64,000 nucleotides of DNA. It comes from Palsa-506 sp963786975 (GTDB lineage Bacteria > Actinomycetota > Actinomycetes > Streptosporangiales > Streptosporangiaceae). The stretch lies in contig CAWBBE010000002.1 in NCBI GenBank assembly GCA_963786975.1, positions 62,001-126,000 of the forward strand, written 5' to 3'. Positions 51,808 through 60,225 of the stretch are shown here, piece after piece (the first letter of the stretch is position 1; each line of letters opens with the position of its first letter). The position numbers were made by a program, and so were the translations under genes. The notes below the pieces were generated by a model. It saw only the letters and a program-made list of their open reading frames with translations. It did no database searches and had not been told where the DNA came from.

Positions 51808-53333
51808 CCAGCCGGCCGCGCGTAGCGTGGGATGGTGATCTTCACCAGTGCGCCGATCCCCGGCCCGGCGTCATGACGACGGACGGCCAGCAGCCACGGC
51901 CGCCAGGCGGCGCCGGGACGCGGCCCGGCCCGGGAGCTGGTTCCGGGCCGCTGCCGGGCCCCGCGCTCGGCCCGATGGCCGGCCGGCCCAGCTGGCAGCA
52001 ACGGCAGGTCTCCCAGCAGCCAACCTGGCCCGACCAGGCCCAGGCCGACGTGGTGGCCCGCGAGCTCGCCCGGCAGCCGCCGCTGGTCTTCGCCGGCGAG
52101 TGCGATGCGCTGACGGACCGCCTCGCGGCCGTGACCCGCGGCGAGGCGTTCGTGCTGCAGGGCGGCGACTGCGCGGAGACCTTCGACGGCTGCACCGCCG
52201 ACGCCGTGCGCGGCAAGCTGCAGACCCTGCTGCAGATGGCGGTCGTGCTGACCTTCGGGGCCCGGGTGCCGGTCATCAAGATCGGCAGGATGGCCGGGCA
52301 GTTCGCCAAGCCGCGGTCCGCGGCGGCCGAGGTCCGCGGCGGTACCGAACTGCCCGCGTACCGGGGCGATGCGATCAACGGCCTTGGCTTCACCGCGGCC
52401 GCCCGCACCCCCGACCCGGGCCGGATGCTGCGCGCCTACCACTGCTCCGCGGTCACGCTGAACCTGTGCCGCGCCTTCACCACCGGCGGCTACGCGGACC
52501 TGCACCAGGTGCACGCGTGGAATCAGGACTTCGTCGCGCGCAGCCCGGCCGGGCAGCGGTACGAGCGGCTGGCCGCCGAGATCGATCAGGCGCTGGCCTT
52601 CATGCGGGCTTGCGGGGCCGACCCTGATCAGCTGCGCTCGGTCGAGCTCTACTCCAGTCACGAGGCACTGGTGCTGGACTATGAGCAGGCGCTGACCAGG
52701 ATCGACTCCCGGACCGGACTCCCCTATGGCACGTCAGGCCATTTCCTCTGGGTGGGCGAGCGGACCAGGGCGCCGGACGGCGCGCACGTCGAGTTCGCCC
52801 GCGGCATCCGCAACCCGATCGGGGTGAAGATCGGGCCCGGCGCTGACCCCGCCGACGTCCTCGCCCTGATCGAGCGGCTGAACCCGGACGCCGAGCCGGG
52901 ACGGCTAACCCTGATCACCCGGATGGGCGCGGGCCGGATCCGCGCCGCGCTGCCGCCGCTGGTCAGCGCGGTCACCGCGGCCGGCGCCCCGGTCGCCTGG
53001 GTCTGCGACCCCATGCACGGCAACACGTTCGAGGCGCCGAGCGGCCACAAGACCCGCCGGTTCGACGACGTCCTCGACGAGGTACAGGGCTTCTTCGCGG
53101 TGCACCGCGGCCTCGGCACCCACCCGGGCGGCATCCACATCGAGTTCACCGGCGACAACGTCACCGAGTGCGTCGGCGGCAGCCACCAGATCGCCGCCGC
53201 TGACCTGCACCAGCGCTACGAGACCGCCTGCGACCCGCGGCTCAACCGCAGTCAGGCGCTCGACCTCGCGTTCACGGTGGCCGACAGCTACCGGCAGCCA
53301 GCGGCCGGCCGGGCACCCGGCGGAAGACCATGA
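51804..53333 (+). CDS. aroG: Class II 3-deoxy-7-phosphoheptulonate synthase
   Basis: This enzyme condenses phosphoenolpyruvate with erythrose 4-phosphate, the entry step to aromatic amino acids. The 509-residue protein has the class II motifs QQPTWPDQ, FVLQGGDCAETF (metal cysteine), QFAKPRSA, ELYSSHEALVLDYEQ, NPIGVKIGPG, WVCDPMHGNTFEAPSG and HIEFTGDNVTECVGG. The first 70 residues are Pro/Gly-rich and unlike known homologues. The GTG at 51804 is preceded by AAGGA at 5 bases and overlaps the GH59 stop (GTGA). An ATG at 51873 is the other choice, without a clear ribosome binding site. Confidence 0.94.
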   Translation: MTSRPRVAWDGDLHQCADPRPGVMTTDGQQPRPPGGAGTRPGPGAGSGPLPGPALGPMAGRPSWQQRQVSQQPTWPDQAQADVVARELARQPPLVFAGECDALTDRLAAVTRGEAFVLQGGDCAETFDGCTADAVRGKLQTLLQMAVVLTFGARVPVIKIGRMAGQFAKPRSAAAEVRGGTELPAYRGDAINGLGFTAAARTPDPGRMLRAYHCSAVTLNLCRAFTTGGYADLHQVHAWNQDFVARSPAGQRYERLAAEIDQALAFMRACGADPDQLRSVELYSSHEALVLDYEQALTRIDSRTGLPYGTSGHFLWVGERTRAPDGAHVEFARGIRNPIGVKIGPGADPADVLALIERLNPDAEPGRLTLITRMGAGRIRAALPPLVSAVTAAGAPVAWVCDPMHGNTFEAPSGHKTRRFDDVLDEVQGFFAVHRGLGTHPGGIHIEFTGDNVTECVGGSHQIAAADLHQRYETACDPRLNRSQALDLAFTVADSYRQPAAGRAPGGRP

Positions 53334-53365
53334 AGATCCGAAACGGATGGCCGGGCGCCGGCCTG

Positions 53366-53427
53366 GCCCGCCACGCGGCCCCGGCACGTGGCGGGTGCGG
53401 GCCGGCCGCAGTGGTGCTGCGGCCGGC
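53366..53427. terminator. Double hairpin between convergent aroG and tmsB
   Basis: Two strong hairpins follow one another. CCCGCCACG (53366-53374) pairs with CGTGGCGGG (53386-53394). GCCGGCCGCAG (53400-53410) pairs with CTGCGGCCGGC (53416-53426) around the 5-base loop TGGTG, with one more pair outside. Stems of 9 and 12 bp in the space between convergent genes are typical of bidirectional actinobacterial terminators. Confidence 0.7.
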
Positions 53428-53446
53428 CGCGGACTCGCGCCGGGAG

Positions 53447-54724
53447 TTACCGGACGGCGCTGGCCGCCTGCTCCCAGTCCGGCCGCAGCGGCATGCCCGA
53501 CCCGCCGTTCGCCTTCAGCCGGACGCCGAGCACCTGGTGCAGCTGGATCTGGTTCCGCTCGAACCCGAGCCGGGAGCCCGCCATGTACAGCCGCCATACT
53601 CGCGCGGTGCCCTCGCCTACCTCGGCGACCGCCTCGTCCCAGTGCCGGTCCAGGTTGGCGCACCAGCCGGCCAGCGTCTTGGCGTAGTGCTCGCGCAGGT
53701 TCTCCTCGTGCCGTACCTCGAAGCCGGCGTCGTGCATCAGCGAGACCAGGTAGCCGGGCGCCTCAAGCTCGCCGTCCGGGAACACGTACCGGTAGATGAA
53801 GCCGTCCGGGCGCCGGGCGGGCTCGCTGTTGTCCGTCCTGGTGATGCAGTGGTTGAGCAGCCGGCCGCCGGGCTTCAGCTTGCCGTAGAGGAACGAGAAG
53901 TAGCCGGGCAGCTGCGACTTGCCGATGTGCTCGGTCAGCCCGATGGAGCTGACCGCGTCGAAGCCGGTCTCGGTGACGTCCCGGTAGTCCAGGTGCCTGA
54001 CCTCGGCCAGCTCGGACAGCCCGGCATCCTTGATCGCCTGCTGCGCCCAGGACGCCTGCTGCTCGGACAGCGTGACGCCGAGCGCGCGGACGCCGTACTC
54101 GCGGGCCGCGTGCATCACCATGCTGCCCCAGCCGCAGCCCACGTCGAGCAGCCGCATCCCGGGCGTCAGGCCGAGCTTGCGGGCGACCAGGTCGAACTTG
54201 TAGGACTGCGCCTCCTCAAGGGTGGCGTCGTCGGCCGGGTAGCAGGCGCACGTGTAGGCCATCGACGGGCCGAGTACCCATTCGTAAAAAACGTTCGAGA
54301 CGTCGTAATGGTGCGAGATCGCGCTTGCGTCCCTGGCCTTGGAGTGCCGCCGGCCGGACAGCCACCGGCGGTTGACCCTGACCTCCTGCGGCGGCGGCGG
54401 TATCCGCGGCAGCAGCACCCGCGGCCCGCCGAGCTGGCGGAGCAGCCGGAGCCGCTCGGCGAAATCCATGTCCATCCGCTGCGCCTGCAGCATCCGGGCG
54501 AGTGCCGCGTACATGTCGCCCTCGACGTCGAGGTGGCCGGACACGTACGCGCGGGCCAGCCCCAGGCCGCCGGGTGACTGCGCCAGGTAGGACACCGCGG
54601 TCGGCGAGCGGACGGTGATCTTCACTGGCGAGTTCGGCGCGCCCGCCGTGCTGCCGTCGTAGGCGTGGAACTCCACCGGGGCATCGGGCCCCGCGACTTT
54701 CTCGAATACCTCGGCCAGTGCCAT
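53447..54724 (-). CDS. tmsB: SAM-dependent fatty-acid methyltransferase (CFA-synthase family, TmsB-like)
   Basis: This 425-residue protein of the cyclopropane fatty-acid synthase family has LYLAQSPGGLGLARAYVSG-like N-terminal features (SYLAQSPGGLGLARAYVSGH), SAISHHYDVSNVFYEWVLGPSMAYTCACY in its substrate region, the SAM loop LLDVGCGWGSMVMHAA, GVTLSEQQASWAQQ, and SSIGLTEHIGKSQLPGYF. The gene is 17 bases after an FAD-linked oxidoreductase. That pair is the known tmsA-tmsB (bfaA-bfaB) arrangement, in which TmsB adds a methylene group at C10 of oleoyl phospholipid and TmsA reduces it to 10-methylstearate. The product call comes mainly from this pairing. Confidence 0.82.
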   Translation of the reverse strand: MALAEVFEKVAGPDAPVEFHAYDGSTAGAPNSPVKITVRSPTAVSYLAQSPGGLGLARAYVSGHLDVEGDMYAALARMLQAQRMDMDFAERLRLLRQLGGPRVLLPRIPPPPQEVRVNRRWLSGRRHSKARDASAISHHYDVSNVFYEWVLGPSMAYTCACYPADDATLEEAQSYKFDLVARKLGLTPGMRLLDVGCGWGSMVMHAAREYGVRALGVTLSEQQASWAQQAIKDAGLSELAEVRHLDYRDVTETGFDAVSSIGLTEHIGKSQLPGYFSFLYGKLKPGGRLLNHCITRTDNSEPARRPDGFIYRYVFPDGELEAPGYLVSLMHDAGFEVRHEENLREHYAKTLAGWCANLDRHWDEAVAEVGEGTARVWRLYMAGSRLGFERNQIQLHQVLGVRLKANGGSGMPLRPDWEQAASAVR

Positions 54725-54741
54725 AGCCCCTGATCCTTTCG

Positions 54742-56220
54742 TCACCGCCCGCGAACGCACTTCTCGTACAGGCCGGCGAGCCGGCCAGCCGGGTCGTACT
54801 CAGCCTTGAGCGCTGCGTAGGCCGGCCCGTTATAGAGCGCCCAGAACTCCTCCTCCGGGTAGAAAGATGTCGAGTACAGCCCTTTATGCCCGCCAAGGCC
54901 GGTGACCGCGTTCTCGACGAGCCGGTTGTGATAGCCATCGGACGCCCCCGGCGGCAGCGGGACGGTTCCCCAGAAGCCGAAGTTCACGTACACCCGGTCC
55001 GGCTGCAGCGGGTACAGCGGCCACGGCGGCCCGTCGCCGGGGGCTGCGGGCCCTCCGGGTCCGGCGTGTCCCCGGGAAGCGCCGTGCCCCCCCGGGCCAG
55101 CACTGCGCAGCCGCAGCGGGCACATCCAGACCGGGCTCATCCCGACCTGGGCGGCGAAGGTCCGCAGGAACTCGGCGCCGCGCTCGACCGGGATCTCCAC
55201 GTCCTGGACGACGTTCTCGTGCGGCGGCGCGCCGCGGCGGGCGTTCAGCGCCGAGTACAGCCCGAGCCGCCGGTCCAGCGCGACCAGCTTCCGGTACACG
55301 TCGGAGCGGCGGTACCGGCGCGGCCAGAGCCGCCGGATGACCGGGCGCTGCACCCCGAACGGCCGTGAGCACCAGAACCAGTCGGTGTCCCACCGCCACA
55401 GGTAATCGGCGATCGTGAGGAAGTCCTCGTGCGGGCCGCGGACGGACTGGTAGTAGACGCGTTCCCGGGTGTAGTCGCTGCGCCACGGCGCCACGTCGCT
55501 GAACGATCCGACGGTCAGGTTGAGCTCGTCCAGGCCGAACGCCGTGCCGTCGGTGAAGTCGGCCCGGTGCCCCTGGTAACTGCCGTCGGCGGCGATCGCG
55601 GCGACCGCCTGCATGCAGGCCTCCGGGCTGCCGAAGCGGAAGTGCCGCAGGTGCACGAACGGCTTGACCGGCTCAAGCTCGATCGTCAGGCTGAGCGCGT
55701 AGCCGAGCGTGCCGTAGGAATTCGGGAAGCCGCGGTACAGCGTGTCGTGCTCGCCGCCGGGGGCGGCGGTGACGACCCGGCCGTCGCCGGTGAGGATCTC
55801 CATCTCCAGCACGGACTCGTGCGGCAGGCCGTTGCGCAGCGAGCTGGACTCGATGCCGAGGCCGGAGACCGCGCCGCCGATGGTGATCGTCTTGAGCTGC
55901 GGGACGACCAGCGGCATGAGACCGTGCCGCAGGGTCGCGTCGGCCAGGTCCTCGTAGGTGGTCATGCCCCCGGCGACCGCGGTGCGCCGGTCCGGGTCCA
56001 CGCTGAGCACCTGCCCGAAGCCAGACACGTCCAGCCCCGGCGACGAGGCGCCGCCGCGCCGGGGGCTGCCCTGGCCGCCGCTGAACCGGAACAGGTTGGA
56101 CGTGCGCTTGGCGACGCGGACCCGGCCGCCCGCCGGGATCGCGGCGTAGTCGGCCCGCAGGCGGGCCACCGCGGCCCGGTGCGCGGCCGGTTTCTCCGCC
56201 CGCTCGGTGACGTCAGTCAC
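54742..56220 (-). CDS. tmsA: FAD-binding oxidoreductase (TmsA-like, 10-methyl fatty acid reductase)
   Basis: This 492-residue protein has an N-terminal FAD_binding_4 (VAO-type) domain with LSVDPDRRTAVAGGMTTYEDL, TIGGAVSGLGIESSSLRNG, and FPNSYGTLGYALSLTIELEP, and a C-terminal domain like that of the sterol reductase DHCR24, with VQDVEIPVERGAEFLRTF and PVWMCPLRL. A Gly/Pro-rich insert follows PLRLRSAGP. GGGGAGGG precedes the GTG at 56220. With the downstream methyltransferase it would make tuberculostearic-type 10-methyl branched lipids; these are chemotaxonomic markers of several actinomycete families. Confidence 0.82.
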   Translation of the reverse strand: MTDVTERAEKPAAHRAAVARLRADYAAIPAGGRVRVAKRTSNLFRFSGGQGSPRRGGASSPGLDVSGFGQVLSVDPDRRTAVAGGMTTYEDLADATLRHGLMPLVVPQLKTITIGGAVSGLGIESSSLRNGLPHESVLEMEILTGDGRVVTAAPGGEHDTLYRGFPNSYGTLGYALSLTIELEPVKPFVHLRHFRFGSPEACMQAVAAIAADGSYQGHRADFTDGTAFGLDELNLTVGSFSDVAPWRSDYTRERVYYQSVRGPHEDFLTIADYLWRWDTDWFWCSRPFGVQRPVIRRLWPRRYRRSDVYRKLVALDRRLGLYSALNARRGAPPHENVVQDVEIPVERGAEFLRTFAAQVGMSPVWMCPLRLRSAGPGGHGASRGHAGPGGPAAPGDGPPWPLYPLQPDRVYVNFGFWGTVPLPPGASDGYHNRLVENAVTGLGGHKGLYSTSFYPEEEFWALYNGPAYAALKAEYDPAGRLAGLYEKCVRGR

Positions 56221-56283
56221 AACGCCCTCCCCGGGCTCGCAGCCACATCGGCCTTCTGCGCAGAATGCGGTCAGGAGGAGAAT

Positions 56284-57024
56284 ATGGCCAAGGTGTACGC
56301 CCAGCTGGACGACCGACTCAGGAAGTTTATCCTGGCTCAGCCGATCTTCTTCGTAGCGACCGCACCATGCCTCTCGGCGGCCGGGGACGGCGGCCACGTC
56401 AATGTGTCGCCGAAGGGGTACCGGGACACGTTCGCGATCCTCGGACCGCGCACGGTGGCCTACCTTGACCTGACCGGCAGCGGCGCGGAGACGATCGCGC
56501 ACCTCCGGCAGAACGGCCGGATCACGATCATGTTCTGCTCGTTCGACCGGTCTCCGAAGATTGTCCGGCTGTACGGCACCGGCCGGGTGGTGCTGCCAGC
56601 GGACCCGGACTGGCTGCCGCTCGCGGCGCACTTCGGCGACGGCACCGGCCAGCTCCCGGACGGCCAGCCCACAGACGGCCAGCCCACAGACAGCCAGCCC
56701 ACAGACAGCCAGCCCGCAGACAGCCAGCCCGCGGACGGCCGGCTCGCGGACGGCTGGACCCCCAACGGCCCGCACTCCAACAGCCACAGGCCGGCCGGCC
56801 AGCTCGCGGCACGCGGCGCGGCACGCGGCAACCGGCGGGCGATCATCGTCTCCGAACTCGACCGCATCGCCGATTCGTGCGGCTACGCCGTGCCGGTGAT
56901 GGAGCTTGCCGAAGAGCGTGACCTGCTCAGCCGCTGGTCAGAGAAGCGCACTCCCGAGCAGCTCGCCGATTACCGCGCCGAGCTCAACGCCGTCAGCATC
57001 GACGGCCTCCCCGCCCTCAGCTAG
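56284..57024 (+). CDS. Pyridoxamine 5'-phosphate oxidase-fold (PPOX) protein with an internal repeat
   Basis: This 246-residue flavin-binding split-barrel protein has LDDRLRKFILAQPIFFVATAP, GHVNVSPKGYRDTFAILG, the cofactor segment VAYLDLTGSGAETIAHLRQNGRITIM and RLYGTGRVV. Such proteins bind FMN, F420 or heme. Between the barrel and a C-terminal ELDRIADSCGYAVPVMELAEERDLLSRW segment lies a 15-bp repeat array (56655-56745) that codes for DGQPT/DSQPA units, which most homologues lack. GGAGGAGA lies just before the ATG. It is divergent from tmsA, 63 bases apart. Confidence 0.85.
   Translation: MAKVYAQLDDRLRKFILAQPIFFVATAPCLSAAGDGGHVNVSPKGYRDTFAILGPRTVAYLDLTGSGAETIAHLRQNGRITIMFCSFDRSPKIVRLYGTGRVVLPADPDWLPLAAHFGDGTGQLPDGQPTDGQPTDSQPTDSQPADSQPADGRLADGWTPNGPHSNSHRPAGQLAARGAARGNRRAIIVSELDRIADSCGYAVPVMELAEERDLLSRWSEKRTPEQLADYRAELNAVSIDGLPALS
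56655..56750 (+). repeat. 15-bp in-frame coding repeat in the PPOX gene
   Basis: About six units of GACGGCCAGCCCACA or GACAGCCAGCCC(A/G)CA follow each other without breaking the frame, giving pentapeptides D(G/S)QP(T/A). The units vary by single bases that change Gly to Ser or Thr to Ala. Confidence 0.9.
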
Positions 57025-57458
57025 CCGGCTCGACCCTTGAAGCCAAACCGGCCTACGCCCGCGAACCCAAACCAGGTCACGCCCGCGGACCCAACCCGCC
57101 TCACGCCGGCCAACCCAACCTGGCTCAGCCACCCCGAACCCCAGCCCGCTCACGCCCCGAACCCTCTGGCCGGGTTCTGGCGCCCAGTCCGGTCCCGCGC
57201 GCTATAGGCCAGTCGCTAACCGCGGTTGCCATCCCCTGCCCAGCCCGGCCGCGACCACATGCACATCAACTGCAACACCATTCCCGTAAAATTCAATTCA
57301 TCAATAGGCGAATTTTAGTGGTTAAGAAAAATCCGGCAGGGACCGGACAGAACTTAACCACTGATGTACCACCCTCTGGGTCAGGATGATGAACTCAGCG
57401 AATGATCACCATGGCCGGCCGGTCACGCCTGCCCGAGGCTGGCTTCTAGAGTTGGCGC
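57025..57458. other. 434-base spacer with degenerate repeats and an AT-rich island
   Basis: No gene is seen. From 57040 to 57175 a loose repeat of about 24 bases recurs, built on (G/C)AACCCAAACC and CTCACGCC words. From 57285 to 57380 the base composition drops sharply in G+C. Here TAAAATTC (57287-57294) and GAATTTTA (57310-57317) form an inverted repeat that abuts the nested element described next. Confidence 0.7.
57314..57366 (+). repeat. Nested inverted-repeat element, copy B
   Basis: AGTGGTTAAG (57317-57326) and CTTAACCACT (57353-57362) are perfect inverse copies 26 bases apart. Inside, TCCGG (57332-57336) pairs with CCGGA (57343-57347). It matches copy A at 37848-37900 without gaps and in the same orientation. 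The racemase-like gene starts about 95 bases downstream, so the element could be part of its promoter or leader. Confidence 0.75.
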
Positions 57459-58403
57459 ATGCGGATCGCGCTGCTCAACTCTGGCCTCGGGCTGCTGGCT
57501 GCCGCCGCGCAGTTGCACACGCTCCGGCCGGATGCCGACCTGGTGCTAGCCATGGATCCGGACGGGATGCCATGGGGAGCCCGTACACCAGCCGACATCG
57601 CGCAGCGCTCGCTGGCCTGTGCCCGCGCTGCCGCGGTCTACCGGCCTGACGTGCTCGTCTTCGCTTGCAACACGGGCTCGGTGCACGCGCTCGGGGCGCT
57701 GCGAGCGGAATTCGAGCCGTCGATCCCGGTGGTCGGTACCGTGCCGGCGATCAAGCCGGCCGCAGCGGCTAGCAGCGTCGTCGCCATCTGGGCGACTGCG
57801 GCCACCACCGGCAGCGCCTACCAGCGGCAGCTCATCGCCGAGTTCGCCGCCGGGGCCCGGGTCGCCGAGGTTGCCTGTCCGGGGCTAGCCGATGCGATCC
57901 ACGCCGGCCACGATGCCGCGGCCAGCGCGGCTGTGTCCGACGCGGCTGCCCGCACACCGGCCGACTGCGGCGCGATAGTGCTCGGCTGCACCGAGTACGA
58001 ACTGGCCGCTGACCTGATCACCGGCGCCCTGCCTAGCGCCGCGCTGTTCGGCTCGGCGGCCGCCGTTGCCGCGCAGGCGCTGCGCAGGGTGGCGGCAGCC
58101 GCCAACGGCACCCGCGAAACTCACGGCACTCCTGATTCCGCAGCAACGAACCACCCTGCGCCCGCGCCCGCGAGCCGCGCCAGCCAGCCAGCAGCCGGGA
58201 GTGCCATGGCCGACGCCGCGCCAGCACCTGGTCAGGGCGCGGGCACGCTGCGGGTCTTGCTCAGCGGGCGGTCGTCGGGCCTGCCGCCGGCCGCATTGCG
58301 GTACCCGGCAGGCCGCCTCCTTGCCGCCATGCCCGCGGCGGCGATGCCCGGCTCATCGCCCGCGGGCGATCCGGCGGCCAGCGTGGCCGCAACGGGCGGA
58401 TGA
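57459..58403 (+). CDS. Glutamate racemase-like (Asp/Glu racemase superfamily) protein
   Basis: This 314-residue protein has the two-domain Asp/Glu racemase pattern: ALLNSGLGLLAAAAQL at the start, the first catalytic cysteine in VLVFACNTGSVHAL, VVGTVPAIKPAAA, and the second cysteine in AIVLGCTEYELAADL. In true MurI the latter motif is usually CTHYP; here Glu replaces His. The last 90 residues are Ala/Pro/Ser-rich with LRVLLSGRSSGLPPAALRYPAG. It may be a racemase of another amino acid, or a regulator; a main MurI presumably lies elsewhere in the genome. Confidence 0.75.
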   Translation: MRIALLNSGLGLLAAAAQLHTLRPDADLVLAMDPDGMPWGARTPADIAQRSLACARAAAVYRPDVLVFACNTGSVHALGALRAEFEPSIPVVGTVPAIKPAAAASSVVAIWATAATTGSAYQRQLIAEFAAGARVAEVACPGLADAIHAGHDAAASAAVSDAAARTPADCGAIVLGCTEYELAADLITGALPSAALFGSAAAVAAQALRRVAAAANGTRETHGTPDSAATNHPAPAPASRASQPAAGSAMADAAPAPGQGAGTLRVLLSGRSSGLPPAALRYPAGRLLAAMPAAAMPGSSPAGDPAASVAATGG

Positions 58404-58476
58404 GCACGTCTAACGGCATGACCTCGCACGCAAGCCGCTGAACCCTGCCCATCGGGCAACAGTCGCTCTGGTCCGT

Positions 58477-58614
58477 GTGGCCAGCATCGTTACGCTGGCT
58501 CAGGAGTACGGGTGGCTAGGCGCGGGGCGGTGCATGCCCTGGCCACCTTGCGGGACGGGGGGCTGATCGTGCCCGTTCGCGGGGAAGGGTTTCTACGTCA
58601 CGGAACGCGGCTGA
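58477..58614 (+). pseudogene. Broken GntR-type winged-helix fragment
   Basis: Three frame segments join into a normal GntR DNA-binding end. VASIVTLAQEYG is read from 58477; then, with one G missing in TACGGGTGGC (58508-58517), VARRGAVHALATLRDGGLIVPVR is read from 58512; then, with one G too many in CGCGGGGAAGG, GKGFYVTERG and a stop at 58612. No effector domain follows, as in short GntR-like proteins of actinomycetes, and no intact start is visible upstream. Either a decayed gene or two consensus errors. Confidence 0.6.
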
Positions 58615-58785
58615 TCCGGCTTCAGGAACCCGGTGCCCGGCAGGATCAGTCCGGTCCGGCGCGACCTGATGAATGTGCACGTCGCCAGGCGCCGACGGCT
58701 AGCGATGCGCACATCCACCTGGCATGTCCGAGCGCCCCCGGGCTCGGCATGCAGAAGCCGCCGCCGAGCCGGACTCCAGCACAGC

Positions 58786-60225
58786 TCAACTGGGTTGCTC
58801 GGCCCGGGCGTAGCTCTCGGCAACCTCTTCTGGCGTCATCGGCAGCCGGGCCTCCGACGGCGGCACCCCCGCGTCCAGCAAATCGCCGAGCAAAAGCGCC
58901 ATCGAGTAGTCCGGATCCGCGTCCAGGGCGCGCTTGATGGCGATGTTCGCCAGCGTGCCCTCGCCGGCCTGCCAGGCGGTGAACGCCAGCAGCGATGCTG
59001 GTGCCGGGACATAGCGCTGACACGCCCGGCGGACGACGTCGGTCCACAGCCGCCGGTGCGCCTCGCGGTGGTCCGGATCCATCCGGGCCCACGCATCGTC
59101 TCGCACGCGCAGATCGGTGAGCACCACGCTGAGCCAGGCGATCTGGTCGTCGCCGTCCAGTTGGCCGCCGGCGCGGTACGTGCCGATCGCCTCAAGGACC
59201 GCGCGGCGTCCGTCTTCCACGACGAGCCGCAGCAGGTCCCCGCCCTGTCCTGACTTGCGCTGCTCCCCGATCAGGACCGCAACCCGGGCGAGTGCCCGCT
59301 CGGTGGCGGCACTCATCGACTCGGCGTCCGTCCCCTTGACCGGCGACAGGGTCCGGGCCAGCGATTCCCGGTCCGGGTAGGCGGCGAGGCCCGCGGTGGC
59401 GAGCGCGGCGGCGGCGGGATGTGCCACCGAGTCGTACCGCACTCCCTCTGCCGGGCAGCAGGCAGGGTCCTTGCACAGGTAAGACCAGTAGCGGCCGTTC
59501 TCGGCGCGCAGTACCTCGCGCAGGGTCAGCCGCGCACGGCCGGCCGCGGCGCGGAGCGCGTCGGCGACTGGCGTGACTAGTGACCCGGGGCCGTAGCCAA
59601 CACCGACTGCCATCGTGATCCGCTGCCGGGCGAGTATCGCCATCGCATGCCTGGCGATCTCCGCTGCCGCCGCGGCGTCCGGCGGATCCGGCAGGTCATA
59701 GCGGAAGCCAACCTTGATCCGGGCGCGCGGCGGGGCTAGCCCGATCACCACGATGCTGTTGCTCGGACGGAATCCCAGCAGGTGAGGGACGACGGCAAGG
59801 ATTCCGGACGGCGAATCGACGCGGACTCGCGGCGTTGCCATCGCGGGGTCAGCCGGGCCGGCCCGCTGACGGCGCCGGGCCGGCGGACCCCCGGCTGGCC
59901 GGGCCGGGCGGCGAGTTGATGAGCCGGGCGGCCTGCGCGAGGACCCGGCGGACGACCCGCTCGGCGACTCGCCGACTGATTCGCCAATCGGGTTCGGCGA
60001 CCTGCCGGACAAGGCTGCTGACCGACCAGGCGTGTCCGTAGCCGGTCTCGCCGTCTGGCCGGATGCGCCGGCTGGCTGTCGGGCCGGCTCAGCTGACTTG
60101 CGGGACGCGCTGGCCGACCTGGCGGGTGGGCTCGCCGACTTGCGGGACGCGCCGACGGGGCCAGCCGGCGGGCTCGACGGCTGACCGGACGAGGATGCTG
60201 GTTCCGGAGGAAGGTTTTCTGTCAT
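58786..60225 (-). CDS. DUF4192 family protein
   Basis: This protein of about 479 residues has a low-complexity N-terminal 130 residues (Ser/Pro/Arg/Ala; SPPARSASASRKSAEP-like repeats) and a DUF4192 domain that starts RVRVDSPSGILAVVPHLLGFRPSNSIVVIGL. The domain contains a CKDPACCPAEG cysteine cluster typical of the family, and ends in a tetratricopeptide-like LLAFTAWQAGEGTLANIAIKRAL segment. Function is unknown; the family is confined mostly to actinobacteria. I chose the ATG at 60225, with GAGG 8 bases upstream. Confidence 0.85.
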   Translation of the reverse strand: MTENLPPEPASSSGQPSSPPAGPVGASRKSASPPARSASASRKSAEPARQPAGASGQTARPATDTPGRSAALSGRSPNPIGESVGESPSGSSAGSSRRPPGSSTRRPARPAGGPPARRRQRAGPADPAMATPRVRVDSPSGILAVVPHLLGFRPSNSIVVIGLAPPRARIKVGFRYDLPDPPDAAAAAEIARHAMAILARQRITMAVGVGYGPGSLVTPVADALRAAAGRARLTLREVLRAENGRYWSYLCKDPACCPAEGVRYDSVAHPAAAALATAGLAAYPDRESLARTLSPVKGTDAESMSAATERALARVAVLIGEQRKSGQGGDLLRLVVEDGRRAVLEAIGTYRAGGQLDGDDQIAWLSVVLTDLRVRDDAWARMDPDHREAHRRLWTDVVRRACQRYVPAPASLLAFTAWQAGEGTLANIAIKRALDADPDYSMALLLGDLLDAGVPPSEARLPMTPEEVAESYARAEQPS

